This document shows positions 22,721-33,149 of a stretch of 64,000 nt of DNA, in pieces. The notes beneath the pieces were generated by a model that saw only the letters and a list, made by a program, of their open reading frames with translations, was not told the origin of the DNA and did not search any database. Origin of the DNA: Adiantum capillus-veneris (taxonomy: Eukaryota > Streptophyta > Polypodiopsida > Polypodiales > Pteridaceae); contig CM043962.1 in NCBI GenBank assembly GCA_014529385.2, positions 48,074,098 to 48,138,097 on the forward strand, in the 5' to 3' direction. Numbering within the stretch: position 1 is the stretch's first letter; every line of letters begins with the position of its first letter. Both the position numbers and the translations under genes were made by a program.

Positions 22721-23053
22721 CTAAAGTTTGATTGATGTTGCACAAATTGTGCGGTGGTTATGGCGGTTGCAATTGTGCTTGAACCACCTGAAGTCTTCTT
22801 GAAAAATGCAAGAGATAAGTGTTTCAATAGCGAGACCAATTATTGAAGCTTGAGTTGTGATGAAGGGTTGGCAAGATGAAGGCAATGCTTGGAGGCTTTC
22901 ATCCAATTGAAGGCCAAAAAGGAGGGCATTCCCTAAGAGGTTGTGCCATTCATCAAGAAATTTGGAGGTATCATGCTGTTCAAAAAGCATAGCAAGGAGG
23001 AGTTTCTTGAGTGTCATGATGGTAGGATGAACGAAGGAAGAACCAAATCTCAT
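22721..23053 (-). pseudogene. Copia gag (UBN2-type) fragment
   Basis: A 110-codon open stretch that reads like the middle of copia gag: M-rich helix, FEQHDTSKFLDEWHNLLG, LPSSCQPFITTQASI, then IETLISCIFQED. In copia elements this is the capsid-forming region. The zinc knuckle that should follow was not found in frame. Confidence 0.7.
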
Positions 23054-23130
23054 CTACACTTTGGTAGCACCTACCCATTTGGACCTAGCAGTCAATCAAC
23101 TGTAGCATAAGTTCTTTTTGGGCTTGCAAG

Positions 23131-23544
23131 TCCTTGGTCATCCAATTAACACTATTATCCATGGGCTTGGGAGTGGTTCCGCTCACAATATCCGATAGTT
23201 CTACTCATTTCAGCAGCAAGGTTACGTGGTGGCCCATGCGAGGTAATTGGGTCATGTGAGCTTGTGAAGATGATAGCTCCTCAAAATGGAAGGGATAAGG
23301 GAGACAAGGGCTTGGGCTTGTTGAGACATGCTCATTGTCCTTGGTCATCCAATTAACACTATTATCCATGGGCTTGGGAGTGGTTCCGCTCACAATATCC
23401 GATAGTTCTACTCATTTGAGCAGCAAGGTTACGTGGTGGCCCATGCGAGGTAATTGGGTCATGTGAGCTTGTGAAGACGATAGCTCCTCAAAATGGAAGG
23501 GATGAGGGAGACAAGGGCTTGGGCTTGTTGAGACATGCTCATTG
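23131..23544 (-). repeat. 207 bp tandem duplication inside copia gag N-terminus
   Basis: Copies 23131-23337 and 23338-23544 differ at only a few positions by eye, so the duplication is much younger than the decay of the element. The minus strand encodes the gag N-terminal part (SSSQAHMTQLPRMGHHVTLL, SGTTPKPMDNSVNW) in both. Confidence 0.9.
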
Positions 23545-23761
23545 TCAATATCAATGAGCAGGGACAAGCAAGGGTAGTGTGGGAGAAGAGAAGGGTGGCG
23601 GGTATTGGTTGTGCTCGATGTTGGAGCTATTTATAGCTTGCCCTAGCTAGACTAGGACTCACATATATATAAATAATTTTTGATCAATATGATTCAATCT
23701 TTGGGAGCGTACATAGTGTCTTGGTTGTCTCTACATATCCTCTATCTCTACATCTCAAACA

Positions 23762-23773
23762 TGGTATTAGAGC
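23762..23773 (+). other. Primer-binding site, initiator tRNA-Met type
   Basis: TGGTATTAGAGC immediately after an LTR-like end in CA; the family consensus is TGGTATCAGAGC. Confidence 0.65.
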
Positions 23774-25539
23774 TACCACAAATTCACCACAGCAAAATGC
23801 CCAATGAAATGAAAGGAAGTATACATGCATAGTCATTGTCATGCTCATCATTTTTGTGATTCAAATGTCTATGTTTGATGTATTGTACTTGTTGTGCATG
23901 TTTTTCAAGATTTAAATAACTCTACTTATGGATCATTTGTGATTAGATTGTAATCATGCTATATCGTCATTGTGCATGCGTGATGGTTTTTAGACACCCC
24001 TAACTTTCGATCAATTTTTAAAAGTCTTTTGCTAAGAATTTGGTAGAGTGGTTGAGATTAGTAGTGCTTTCTTATAATAGCATGAGCCAAAAATTGTAGA
24101 GTCGCTTGTGCTCTTCGATTCGAGTTCAGGGTTGCAAATAATAAAGTTTGGAGCTGTAAGTTACATTGTTTTTTGTGCAGACTTCTTTTATGCAAGTTTC
24201 ATCGTGACCTCTCAACTTTGAGTTGTTTTGCCAAAATAAGCCAAGTCAGTGTTAGTTTTGGGCCATAAAAGTTAAGACGACAGATTTTGCTTTTTCATCA
24301 AACATTTTGTCTTTTTTTGGAATGCCTTATTTTTAGCGTCTATTTTTTGCATCTTTTGGGCCGTATGCGTCTCCTCTAAACTTGAGTATTCTATATTCAA
24401 AGCATTGGGTATTGTGTTTGGGATACTCTTTTTGCAAATGACTCGCCTATGCTACCATCTCATCGTCTAGTGTATGGTGTGAAAATTTTGCAATCTCATA
24501 TGGTACGTCAAATTCTATAATCGTCAATGGTTCTCCTTTTGGACAAATATCTTTTCCTCACTTTCAAGGACAAGGATTTCTTGGATGGAAAAGACATTAT
24601 TGATCCTTGAGGGAGATGAGATTTTTGATATTGTTCTTGGTAATTATGAATGTCCATCTCAACCTCTTCATGCTAACAAAGATAATACTCTTGTAACTGA
24701 AGGAGCTATCTTTTGAGAAATGACACACCATCTACAATGACTAGGTTCAACATGATAAAGCCACTCGTTGATATATTCTTTTTTCTCTTTAAGAATCTCT
24801 TATACTTAATGTCTTAGAGTTTTTGATGTCACAAGGTATATGACAATATTTTATAACAAATTTTTGAGAAGAAATCAATTACAAAAGTACTTTATCTTCA
24901 TAGTCAACTCACTCAATTACAATAAATTATTGGAACCCCTATGACAACACATATTGAATCCTTCAAAAATATCATAAATCAATTGATTGTTGTGATGCTA
25001 TTCCACAAAAATAGTTGGTTACATAACATCTTGATATGATAAAGAATCCTTCTTATGATAATACTACTACAACATTATCTAACAAGGATGGGATTAATTT
25101 TGATCAAGCTTGTATATCCTTGATTGAGTATTCTCAATGACATACATGACATGGTTGTTTTCTATTGTTACAATTTTATCTAACAAGAAGGATGGGACAT
25201 AGCATTAGAACAAGATTTACTTGCTCGAAGACGTCTCTTTCCTCACTTCAACTATAGGGGTCATTGTGTTGACGACTTCTCTCATCTCAGATTTCCTACT
25301 TAACATTGCTCTTATTATTATATAAATGGTCACGCTTCAGATGATTGTTGAGCAAAGCGATATAACAAAGAACATGGTATTGTAGATAAATAGCCATGTT
25401 TATCTCAAGATTCTTCTCCTACTCTTGATCGATCTCTATTTTTTATTGATTCTAGTACTACAAGAAATATCGTTACATAATTATCATCTTCTTCATATTT
25501 AGAGATAGGCTTACCTCACCGATGACACAACTTGTCAAG

Positions 25540-26420
25540 TTACAGGCTTTGGTGATTTATATCTTAGTACTCTTTCTTCAACCAAAATTTTGCAAGGCAT
25601 TTTACATGTTCCAGATCTTTAGAGGAATCTTCTTTTGGTTTACGAGGCTCATGATCTTGGCCTCTTTGTTGACTTTGACCATACAAAGTGTCGCATCAAG
25701 AAAGATGGTCATACTATAGTTGTGCTCCTCAAAATGGTAATCTATTCAAACTATCTTGATGAAGATGTTGCAAATGTTGTTACCCCTCTAGGGGATTTTC
25801 ATTCGTGTAGATGGCATCAACGTTTTGCTCTCGAGTTTTGCTAAATTAGTTTTTTTTTATCAACATGATCTTGTACAAGGCATGGAGCTCAAAGGTCATC
25901 CTCATATGGAGATATGTGAGTTTTGCGCTCTTGATAAACATTCTAGAAAGCCTTTTCCAATTTCTACTACAACTCATTCCAAAGATTTTATTGACCTTGT
26001 CCATACAAAAATTTGTAGACCCTTTCCTCCTTTCAAATCTCAATATTAAAATTTCATGAGTTTCATTGATGATTTCTTAAGATTCACCATTGTTTTCCTC
26101 TTGCAACATACATCAGAGGCTTTATCAATTTTCAAGTAGTATCAAAAGGCTATAAAACTTCACATTGGTCTTTGCATAAAGAAATCTTTGAAGTGATGAT
26201 TGTGTAGATTATGTTTCTAATAAGTTTTTATGAATCTTGTATTAATCAAGGTATTCATCATGAGTGTACGGTTCCTATTATCCTCAACAAAATGGAGTTG
26301 TGGAATGCAAGAATTGGACTATCCTTAATGCCATGCGATGTATGCTCATTTACTTTGGATTGTTTTGAAGTTTTTGTGCTGAAGGAATCTCGACAGTAGT
26401 ATTCATCTTCCTACAACTAT
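25540..26420 (+). pseudogene. Copia protease end, pre-integrase and integrase remnants
   Basis: Frames read LVYEAHDLGLFVDFDHTKC and CRWHQRFA (protease end and pre-integrase WH.RFGH block), then CEFCALDKHSRKPFP (zinc-finger block with the GK.HR.PFP signature), SFIDDFLRFTIVFLLQHTSE (integrase start, first Asp region), and NQGIHHECTVP with QQNGVVECKNW near 26290 (last catalytic Glu region). Order and spacing match copia pol, but the frame changes several times. Confidence 0.75.
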
Positions 26421-27089
26421 TCCTTGTGGTAAAATATCAATTATAGTGTTTGGACAAGTGAAACTCTTTCTATCTCTGTATATTTTTGTACTTTTAAGTG
26501 TATTTTTTATATCCATGTACCTAAAGAGACATGCCAAAAGTTAGACACGCTTGGTTTAAAGGTTATTTTTATTGGGTGTTTTGATATTTCTAAGGAATTG
26601 AGATTTTATGATCCATCTTCAAAGAAGGTAATAGTAATTCATGATGCCCATCTTCAATGAGGAATTCATAGACATGGCCAATAGAAGATGTTGGAAGAAC
26701 ATGGTGTATCAATGATGTTGATGATACCATGTCATTACTCACTACTTTTCTTTTCTTTGTATGATGTTGAGCTTTCTTTAGAAGTTAATATTGATTTTAA
26801 ACTGGTGTTACAAAACAAACACCTATTATGGCTAAATATGGTATAGGTATTGACATTTATATTGATCTTCCAATTCATATTGAGCATGGTACTTGTCATT
26901 TTCATGATGATGATCTTCTTGATAATGCTCTCACTACAAGCAAGGACCCTGTGAGTTACAATGATGCAATGTTGTCTCCATAAAAGGATCAATAAAAAGA
27001 GGCTATGGAAGCTGAATATAAGTCTCTTCTCTCCAAAGGTACTTGGGTTCTTACCAAACTACCATTTGGACGTACTTCTATTAAATACA

Positions 27090-27770
27090 AATGAGTTTAC
27101 AGAGACCAAAATCAAAGTAGATGGACCCTTTGACAAATTCAAAGCCCGATTAGTTTCTAAAGGGTTTTGACAAATTGTAGGAGTTGATTAACATTACAAG
27201 ACTTTTTCACATGTTGTTTGCATTGTTAGTATTCGGATTTTATTGGTATTTGTCATTGAGTTTGATTTGGAGGTTCATCAAATGGATGTCAAAATTGCTT
27301 TCTTAATGGAGACCTAAAGGAAGAGATATATATGGAGCAACATGAAGGTTTTATTGTCAAAGGTAAGAGGATTTGGTATGTCTACTTAATAAATCACTTT
27401 ATGGTCTTAGCATCACGAGATTGGTATCAAAAGAGTGATCTTTTTCTCACATATAGATGTTTTATCACTTTCCCTTTGAATCCTAACTTATATATCCAAC
27501 AACAGAATGATAGTTTTGTTATTATTGCTCTATATGTAGGTGACACCTTACTTGTTTACAACAATCTCAACTTTCTTCAACAAATGAAGAAGATTTTGTC
27601 TTTTGCATTTGACATGGTGGATTTGGGAGACATATGCTCATGTCTTGGTATTCAAATTCAGCAGTATCATGAGAAGGGTGTTGATACTCCATCAAACAGT
27701 TCATTCAGAACATTATTCAAAAATTTGGTGTGGCCTCCGCACATTCTACTACTACTCCTTGTCTTGTGAG
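27090..27770 (+). pseudogene. Copia reverse transcriptase remnant with YVGD
   Basis: DKFKARLVSKGF (27139-27170), VHQMDVKIAFL (about 27270-27305), EEIYMEQHEGF and the later ALYVGDTLLVYNN are classical copia RT blocks. The catalytic box at 27533-27544 reads Tyr-Val-Gly-Asp instead of Tyr-Val-Asp-Asp, so one of the two metal-binding Asp residues is lost. DMVDLGDICSCLGIQIQQ follows (usual MxDLG...FLG). Stops and shifts are present on both sides. Confidence 0.8.
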
Positions 27771-27891
27771 TTCTTCCAAAAACTCTCAATTTGTGCAAAA
27801 TGATGGAGGATTGGTGGATTAAATACTCGCTCTGACATTATATTTGTTGCAATTATCTTGGACAAAATCTTTTTTCTCCATCTCTTAAGCA

Positions 27892-28430
27892 TTGGTGTGC
27901 AGCAAAGTGGGTTTCAACGTACTTGAAAGGCACTACATATTTTGGATTAGTTTATTAATGTCAACAAATCTCCAATTCTTTGAGTCCACTTCATCTTTTG
28001 GGATACACAAATGCATATTGGGAAAGCTCTCACATTCAGCAAATATAAAAGAAATCTTTATCAACAAGTGTCTTATTTCTTGGGCCAACAAGAACTACAT
28101 ATCCACAGACCTCTATGTAGCAGTTTCTACCAAAGAGATTGAATGTGTAGCTGCATCTTTAGCAACTCAACAGCTAGTATGGCTAAGATAAATGCTTGTA
28201 GATATTGGTCATTCTCCACTATCGAGTAGATCATTTTGATGTAATAATCAAATAGCCATAAAGACTGTCCAACACAACAAGTCAAAACATATTGTAGCAC
28301 ATTATGATTATATGTGCTATGAAGTAAAGAAAGACACAATCATGATTGAACATTGTCCTAGTGATCAAATAGTTGGAGATATCTTCACCGAAGGATTTAA
28401 TGAAACACAATTCACTCTCCTATGTTTGGA
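27892..28430 (+). pseudogene. Copia RNase H remnant
   Basis: VSTKEIECVAASLATQQLVW (28110-28188; usual STAEAEY.A......W), KTVQHNKSKHI, HYDYMCYEV and IEHCPSDQIVGDIFTEGF with LLCLDLGV (28345-28430) are the C-terminal copia RNase H blocks in order. Frame broken by stops at about 28190 and 28238. Confidence 0.8.
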
Positions 28431-28450
28431 TCTTGGAGTTTCCTTAGCCT

Positions 28451-29598
28451 CACTATTTGTAGACTAAATTATTCTCATCCAATAATATCATTGCATATGC
28501 AATGTTGTAATCTTGTAGGCATTATACATCTCACACATGCACATTCACACTCCGACCTTCTTGGTCATTTTGTATATTCATGTCACCTTCTTTGCCAACT
28601 TCTAGATCATCTTTCTTTGTGGTGATTATAGATAACTCAAACTAACCTTCTGATCCTGCCAGCTTCTCTCTTAGTGCTTAAACCCATCCTAGGCCACCAC
28701 ATTGTTGTATAGGATAGTGCTAAGATTGCATGGATAGTTCTTATTCAGGGCTTTGGCCAACAACATGTAAAAAGCTTTCCAGATATATAGATAGGATTGT
28801 TTTTAAGATTCAAGGCTTTTGGTGCAAATTTATATGCTACCTTATGCTCCAATACTGAGAATGGAATCCCCAAACCCTCCAAATTTTCTCTTTGTCTCAT
28901 ATCTAGGGTTTCCTTCTAAAAAGTATTTTCTTCTATTGTAGCAACTTTGAGTCTCTAGTGATAAAGTAGTCAAAAAACATTGGCAATCAGACTAATATTT
29001 AACCATATTTCCTTCTTGTTGTTAGTATAGTAGCCTCTTTTGTGTCAAACTTTCCACCGCCTACTGTATCACTATCATGTCTATGGGGATCTTGGCTATC
29101 TCCATCAAAATGTCCATTCCCTAATTCTTTAACAATTCTTTCTCTGCATCTTCGAATACGTACTTACCAATAGCTTGGTAGAAGATTGCAACTATCTCCT
29201 CTTCCACAATTTGGTCCAACACCTCCTTCATGGCTTTGGATCCTTTCATATACCCATGATAGTGGGTAAGAGCATGTTGGAAAGGCCAGTCGAGGGCAAA
29301 AAAACTGCATCCAAAAGCGTGAAGACGCACAACGACCAAAAACCTACAAGTTTCTAATACTTGGCTGAAATTTTTACGCTTGTACATGAGTTTTAATATA
29401 TATATATATATATATATATAAGGCATACTTCAAAAAACTCACTAATGAGCACTTTCTGCAATCCTCCAGCTATCACTACACTCTCGACTTACAGTGCATG
29501 TACATGTGCTTGCCTAAAAACCCCACAAAAGAAAAGTCCACACACCCTTTTGACACGTGGAATGATGCCAACATGTATAGATTTACAAAAAAAACGGG
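28451..29598. other. No gene recognised; AT microsatellite
   Basis: A 101-codon minus-strand frame (29426-29121) reads YMKGSKAMKEVLDQIVEEE and AIGKYVFEDAEKELLKN; it is not recognised and starts in an AT repeat (29394-29420). The rest has no motif. Confidence 0.4.
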
Positions 29599-30284
29599 GT
29601 GTCTAAAATGCCTACAACATAGTTTGCCAAACCCCCAGTCTGCTAGAGCATTCATGCTCAGCAGTAGGCAGAAACATTTTGTTTACCTGGATCAAAAGAC
29701 CATATAACATAAATTTTAACCATATGGGAAGAAATCAACAATTTTCTTACATCCAAAATCATTATCATGCTCACCATTGAGAGCCATGATATATGTAACA
29801 TCCATTCTGCTTGTGAGCATAAAAAGTTGTCTTCAAGGGCCATATATGGAGGGCCATTAATCATCACATCATCAGCTAAAGGCTTCAAAATATCATCTAC
29901 TTCAAGATCAGCCATTTTGATGTCTTCATTCACATCCACCTGTGTCTAAAATGCATGCAACATAGTTTGCCAAACCCCCAGTCTGCTAGAGCATTCATGC
30001 TCAGCAGTAGCAGAAACATTTTGTTTACCTGGATCAAAAGACCATATAACATAAATTAAAACCATATGGGAAGAAATCAACAATTTTCTTACATCCAAAA
30101 TCATTATCATGCCCACCATTGAGAGCCATGATATATGTAACATCCATTCTGCTTGTGAGCATAAAAAGTTGTCTTCAAGGGCCATTAATCATCACATCAT
30201 CAGCTAAAGGCTTCAAAATATCCTCCAAAATATCATCTACTTCAAGATCAGCCATTTTGATGTCTTCATTCACATTCACCTTGT
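29599..30284 (-). repeat. 343 bp tandem duplication
   Basis: Copy 1 begins at 29599 and copy 2 at 29942 (both GTGTCTAAAATG). They differ by few substitutions, one deletion of about 17 bp (the GGGCCATATATGGAGGGCC area) and one insertion of about 14 bp. The minus strand encodes KMADLEVDDIL and MALEDNFLCSQAEWMLHISW in both copies. Confidence 0.9.
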
Positions 30285-31211
30285 TACCCACAATCTCCTT
30301 TTTACAATCGTCAAGCTCAATGTTATCATCATCCCTACATGCAAGAAGCTCCTTAGCATGAGAATCAACCAAAGTAGCATCAGCCTTATCCATACGAGGC
30401 ATAACTAAAAGGTCTTTATGAACATCCATATCATCAACAGTTTCCATTTTTTTATCATGAACCAGGGCATCACAAAAGTTGGGCGATGCTCCATGGAAAA
30501 CTCTTTATCCATATGATCCAAAGCAAGCTTATTCACATCATCACTCTTTGGCACACATTCTATCATAGAATGGGCTTGAGAAACCTCTTCATAGGTAGCA
30601 ATATTATGCACGTGGACATCTCCATCATTTTCATGTATCTCATCATTCACATTCACCTTCAGAGAAACATCACCTTTGGCATGTGTAGCGACACCAAATT
30701 TCTTAAAACAACAAGGATGGCATGATGCAAGCACTTTTCTTCATTTCTTGATCCATAATGTATGCGTCTTGTACCTCTTTAAAGGGAGTAACATTAAAAA
30801 AAATTGCATTGCTGGTACTCTTGAAATCCACATCACAACATAGAGGAGCATTTGGCTTCACATCACCTTAAAATCCAAGCTCTCTCCATCTCTCTAGCTT
30901 CCATTCCTTATGCTATGCACCCTTAACTGCATCCTCAAATGTCTTTGGTCTTTTAAGCTCAACCTTCAATCTCAAATCAGCCCTCAAATTTTGCATAAAC
31001 ATACACTTATTAAGAATAAGAGGTGGAACATCACTGCCCAAAGCAATACACCACCTTGCCCATGGCACTTTCTAACAGTGTTGCACCTGATCGTAAGGTG
31101 CCAATAAGTGTGATTCCACCCATGTTGGAGCCTCCTTGGTCTGGAGTCATTTCTAGTTGCTAATTATACCAGAAGGTGCTTTCAAGGGAGGGTCATAAAA
31201 AGCATGCATCA
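29650..31211 (-). pseudogene. Degraded gag-like retroelement region with acidic downstream frames
   Basis: The minus strand at about 31040-30850 reads NKCMFMQNLRADLRLKVELK, RPKTFEDAVKGA and HKEWKLERWRELG, which resembles the capsid end of plant LTR-retrotransposon gag. Downstream are open frames at 30734-30405 (HVHNIATYEEVSQAHSMIE) and 30447-30175 (NIELDDCKKEIVGNKVNVNE), rich in Asp and Glu and of unknown identity. They might be the gag-pol spacer or a captured sequence. No zinc knuckle, protease or reverse transcriptase was found. The repeat 31061-31211 recurs at 44748-44898. Confidence 0.45.
31061..31211 (-). repeat. 151 bp dispersed repeat, partner of 44748-44898
   Basis: From CATGGCACT to AGCATGCATCA it aligns end to end with 44748-44898, same orientation, with about 20 differences by eye. 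It adjoins the gag-like sequence at 31040-30850, so the repeat is probably a fragment of one gag family. Confidence 0.75.
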
Positions 31212-31299
31212 TATAGCCCTCCCCTAAAGCTAGAGGTATTTATGTCTCTAGCTTACTAGGAACAAGGCTCCTCTCCATGAGTCCTATTCTATTTTTCAA

Positions 31300-31700
31300 T
31301 GTTCTAATCTTGTTGTTAGCAGAAAGCTAACTCAGATAACATTTTTTGGAGCTTTTATTGTAAAAACACTTATTATTTTGATGAATCGAGAATGTTGTAA
31401 CTCCTATTTTCCAGATAAATAGTGTAATTGATGAGCCAGGGCTACAAGCTTCCAGATTGTAGCAACCTGTCTTTAGTTAGAGCTCCTAGATTATTAGTTT
31501 TGACCACAAAAACCTTGGCTAAGGTATAAAAGCCAATTTTTGTATGTATTTTATAAGTTTTGGATAATAGAAACACAGCGTGAGCTAATGGCGCTCACTT
31601 CTCTCCTTCTCGTGCTTCCTACTCCCTTCCCTGTTGTCACATTGTAGTGTCGTCTGTTGCGTTGCAACCGCAGATAAGAGCTATACACATTGATGTAAGC
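31300..31700 (+). other. LTR-like stretch with TATA box
   Basis: TATAAAAG at 31525-31532 is followed about 90-170 bp later by a CT-rich then GTTGCAACCGCAGATAAG stretch, the layout of an LTR R-U5 region. No matching second LTR and no clear primer site were found, so the call rests on layout alone. Confidence 0.3.
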
Positions 31701-33149
31701 ATTTCATGGTAATCCGTAGCTTTTGGCATCGCCGACCCACTGCCTAATTTCATCATAAGCAAGAATTTAAGCTTTAAAATCATAAACTAATTATAGGTCG
31801 AGTATTGGGGTATCATTGCTAAGCATTTAGATGCATTCTGGGCCAAAAATGACTAGGTCAAAAACTCATTGTTGTTAATAATCGTTATTTTTTCACTTGA
31901 CCTAAAGTGAGATTTGAGACCATAACCATGTGTGCTTAGGTCTTATAAACATGTCCTAGACGTTTCATAACGTTTGGATGTCGTTTGATGCTGTAACGGA
32001 TGTGATTTGTTTGCCGATGAGCGACTAGCTTTTGGTGATATCTATCATTTGAGTGTAACTTGAGTTAGATGCGAGTTGTTTCTTATTTTCCAAGAGATTG
32101 ACAACCTCTTGTAGCCTTATGCACTAGTCGAATCATCTTCGTCCCATGGATTGACAATTATATCCATGGTTCTCGCTATGTCTGCAATAAGATAGAAGGA
32201 GGTTAGACACCCGTCCCACATTTGACATCGCTGTCGGAGATCGCAGAGACTTAAACTAGGGAAAAGCATGAGCGTGAAGTTATCATTTAACTTCCTCTAG
32301 GATCTCCTAGAGTCAAAAATTTCTTTTTAAAACCGCATAGCTTAAGATTGTAGTCTTTTGTTGTGTAGAGGTAGCTTGGAAGTAGATTGTACTTACTAAG
32401 TACCTTTTAGGATTGTAGGATTGTAGGATCAGACTAGGATTTTGAGAATGATTGATGGACAAGACAAGTCTTAAGATCAAGACTCAGAAAATCATTAAGA
32501 AATGGAATCCAAATGAGTTTATCAATGTGGAAGATGATGCATCGCATAGGCCTGAGTACAACTTGGTCACCAAAGATCGAAGAAGTGTGGAAGACCCCGT
32601 AAGATCAACTTTGCACAAGAAGGGATATCACAAACACCAAAATGAAGTATAGGTTTGGGTAGGTAGTATTTAGTGGAACGCAAGGTCATTGAGGCAATGT
32701 GGGCCATACGCCAAACTCCACAAGGTAGTAGAGTCACATGTAGCGTTACGCCAAGAGGAGGATGAAGGTGTGGACGTAGTATTGCACGTTCAAGCCTTGG
32801 TATACCGGCCTCATCTTTTGAAGTATATCAAAAGCATCCGAATGGTGTGGTGCGCCAGTGGTTTTGTTTTTGTTCGGATCATGTCTTGCATTGCCATATA
32901 GTAGACCAGAACATTGAGCCGCAGCGCTGCCTCAGCATCCACCACACACTTGGCCCGTGCATGTAGGCACCAACCTATTTGCGGATGAGGTGCAAATATT
33001 GCATGAAGGGGGGTATCAGATGGAGTTCAGGAAAGAAGAAAACGAGTGTTTGTGAACACTTTCCACAACCCCAGTGCAATAGAATCTAGGAGTAGGGTAA
33101 GTAGAATCCGAGGTGGATCTCAGAACATTGCTCTCTCCAAAAGAATCAA
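31701..33149. other. No gene recognised; one short basic frame
   Basis: A 66-codon + frame at 32452-32652 (KIKTQKIIKKWNPNEFINVE) is followed by a 70-codon one at 32689-32901. Neither is recognised. They could belong to the leader of the same element as the repeats and ORF downstream. Confidence 0.35.

Larger units (their letters stand above)
20700..23600 (-). mobile_element. Decayed Ty1/copia element, gag to integrase
   Basis: Read on the minus strand. A gag of the UBN2 type is at 23053-22721 (KLLLAMLFEQHDTSKFLDEW, DESLQALPSSCQPF). A pre-integrase region is at 22259-21954 (LIWYYRLGYING, family usual WH.RLGH). The integrase core at 21768-21439 has LHLDNGGGY and QQNGVSERKN, with 35 residues between the catalytic Asp and Glu as in the DD35E signature. 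It is followed by GKIPKLIHLRIF, HKLDPTSTRMVFVGY and SYRLYDPH (about 21340-21170). The frame decays after about 21090 and no reverse transcriptase is found, so the element is truncated at its 3' side. Many stops. Its 5' LTR could not be delimited. Confidence 0.8.
23619..28450 (+). mobile_element. Decayed Ty1/copia element, full domain order
   Basis: A stretch with a TATA-like CTATTTATAGC and ending CTCAAACA (about 23619-23759) looks like a 5' LTR, and TGGTATTAGAGC at 23762-23773 matches the initiator tRNA-Met primer site with one difference. Then come a gag remnant (about 24560-25100), a zinc-knuckle-like CSYYYINGHASDDC (about 25310-25350), protease and pre-integrase (25540-25840), integrase (25880-26420), reverse transcriptase (27090-27690) and RNase H (28080-28390). 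There are stops or shifts every 50-150 codons. The 3' LTR was not found. It lies back to back with the minus-strand copia at 20700-23600. Confidence 0.85.
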
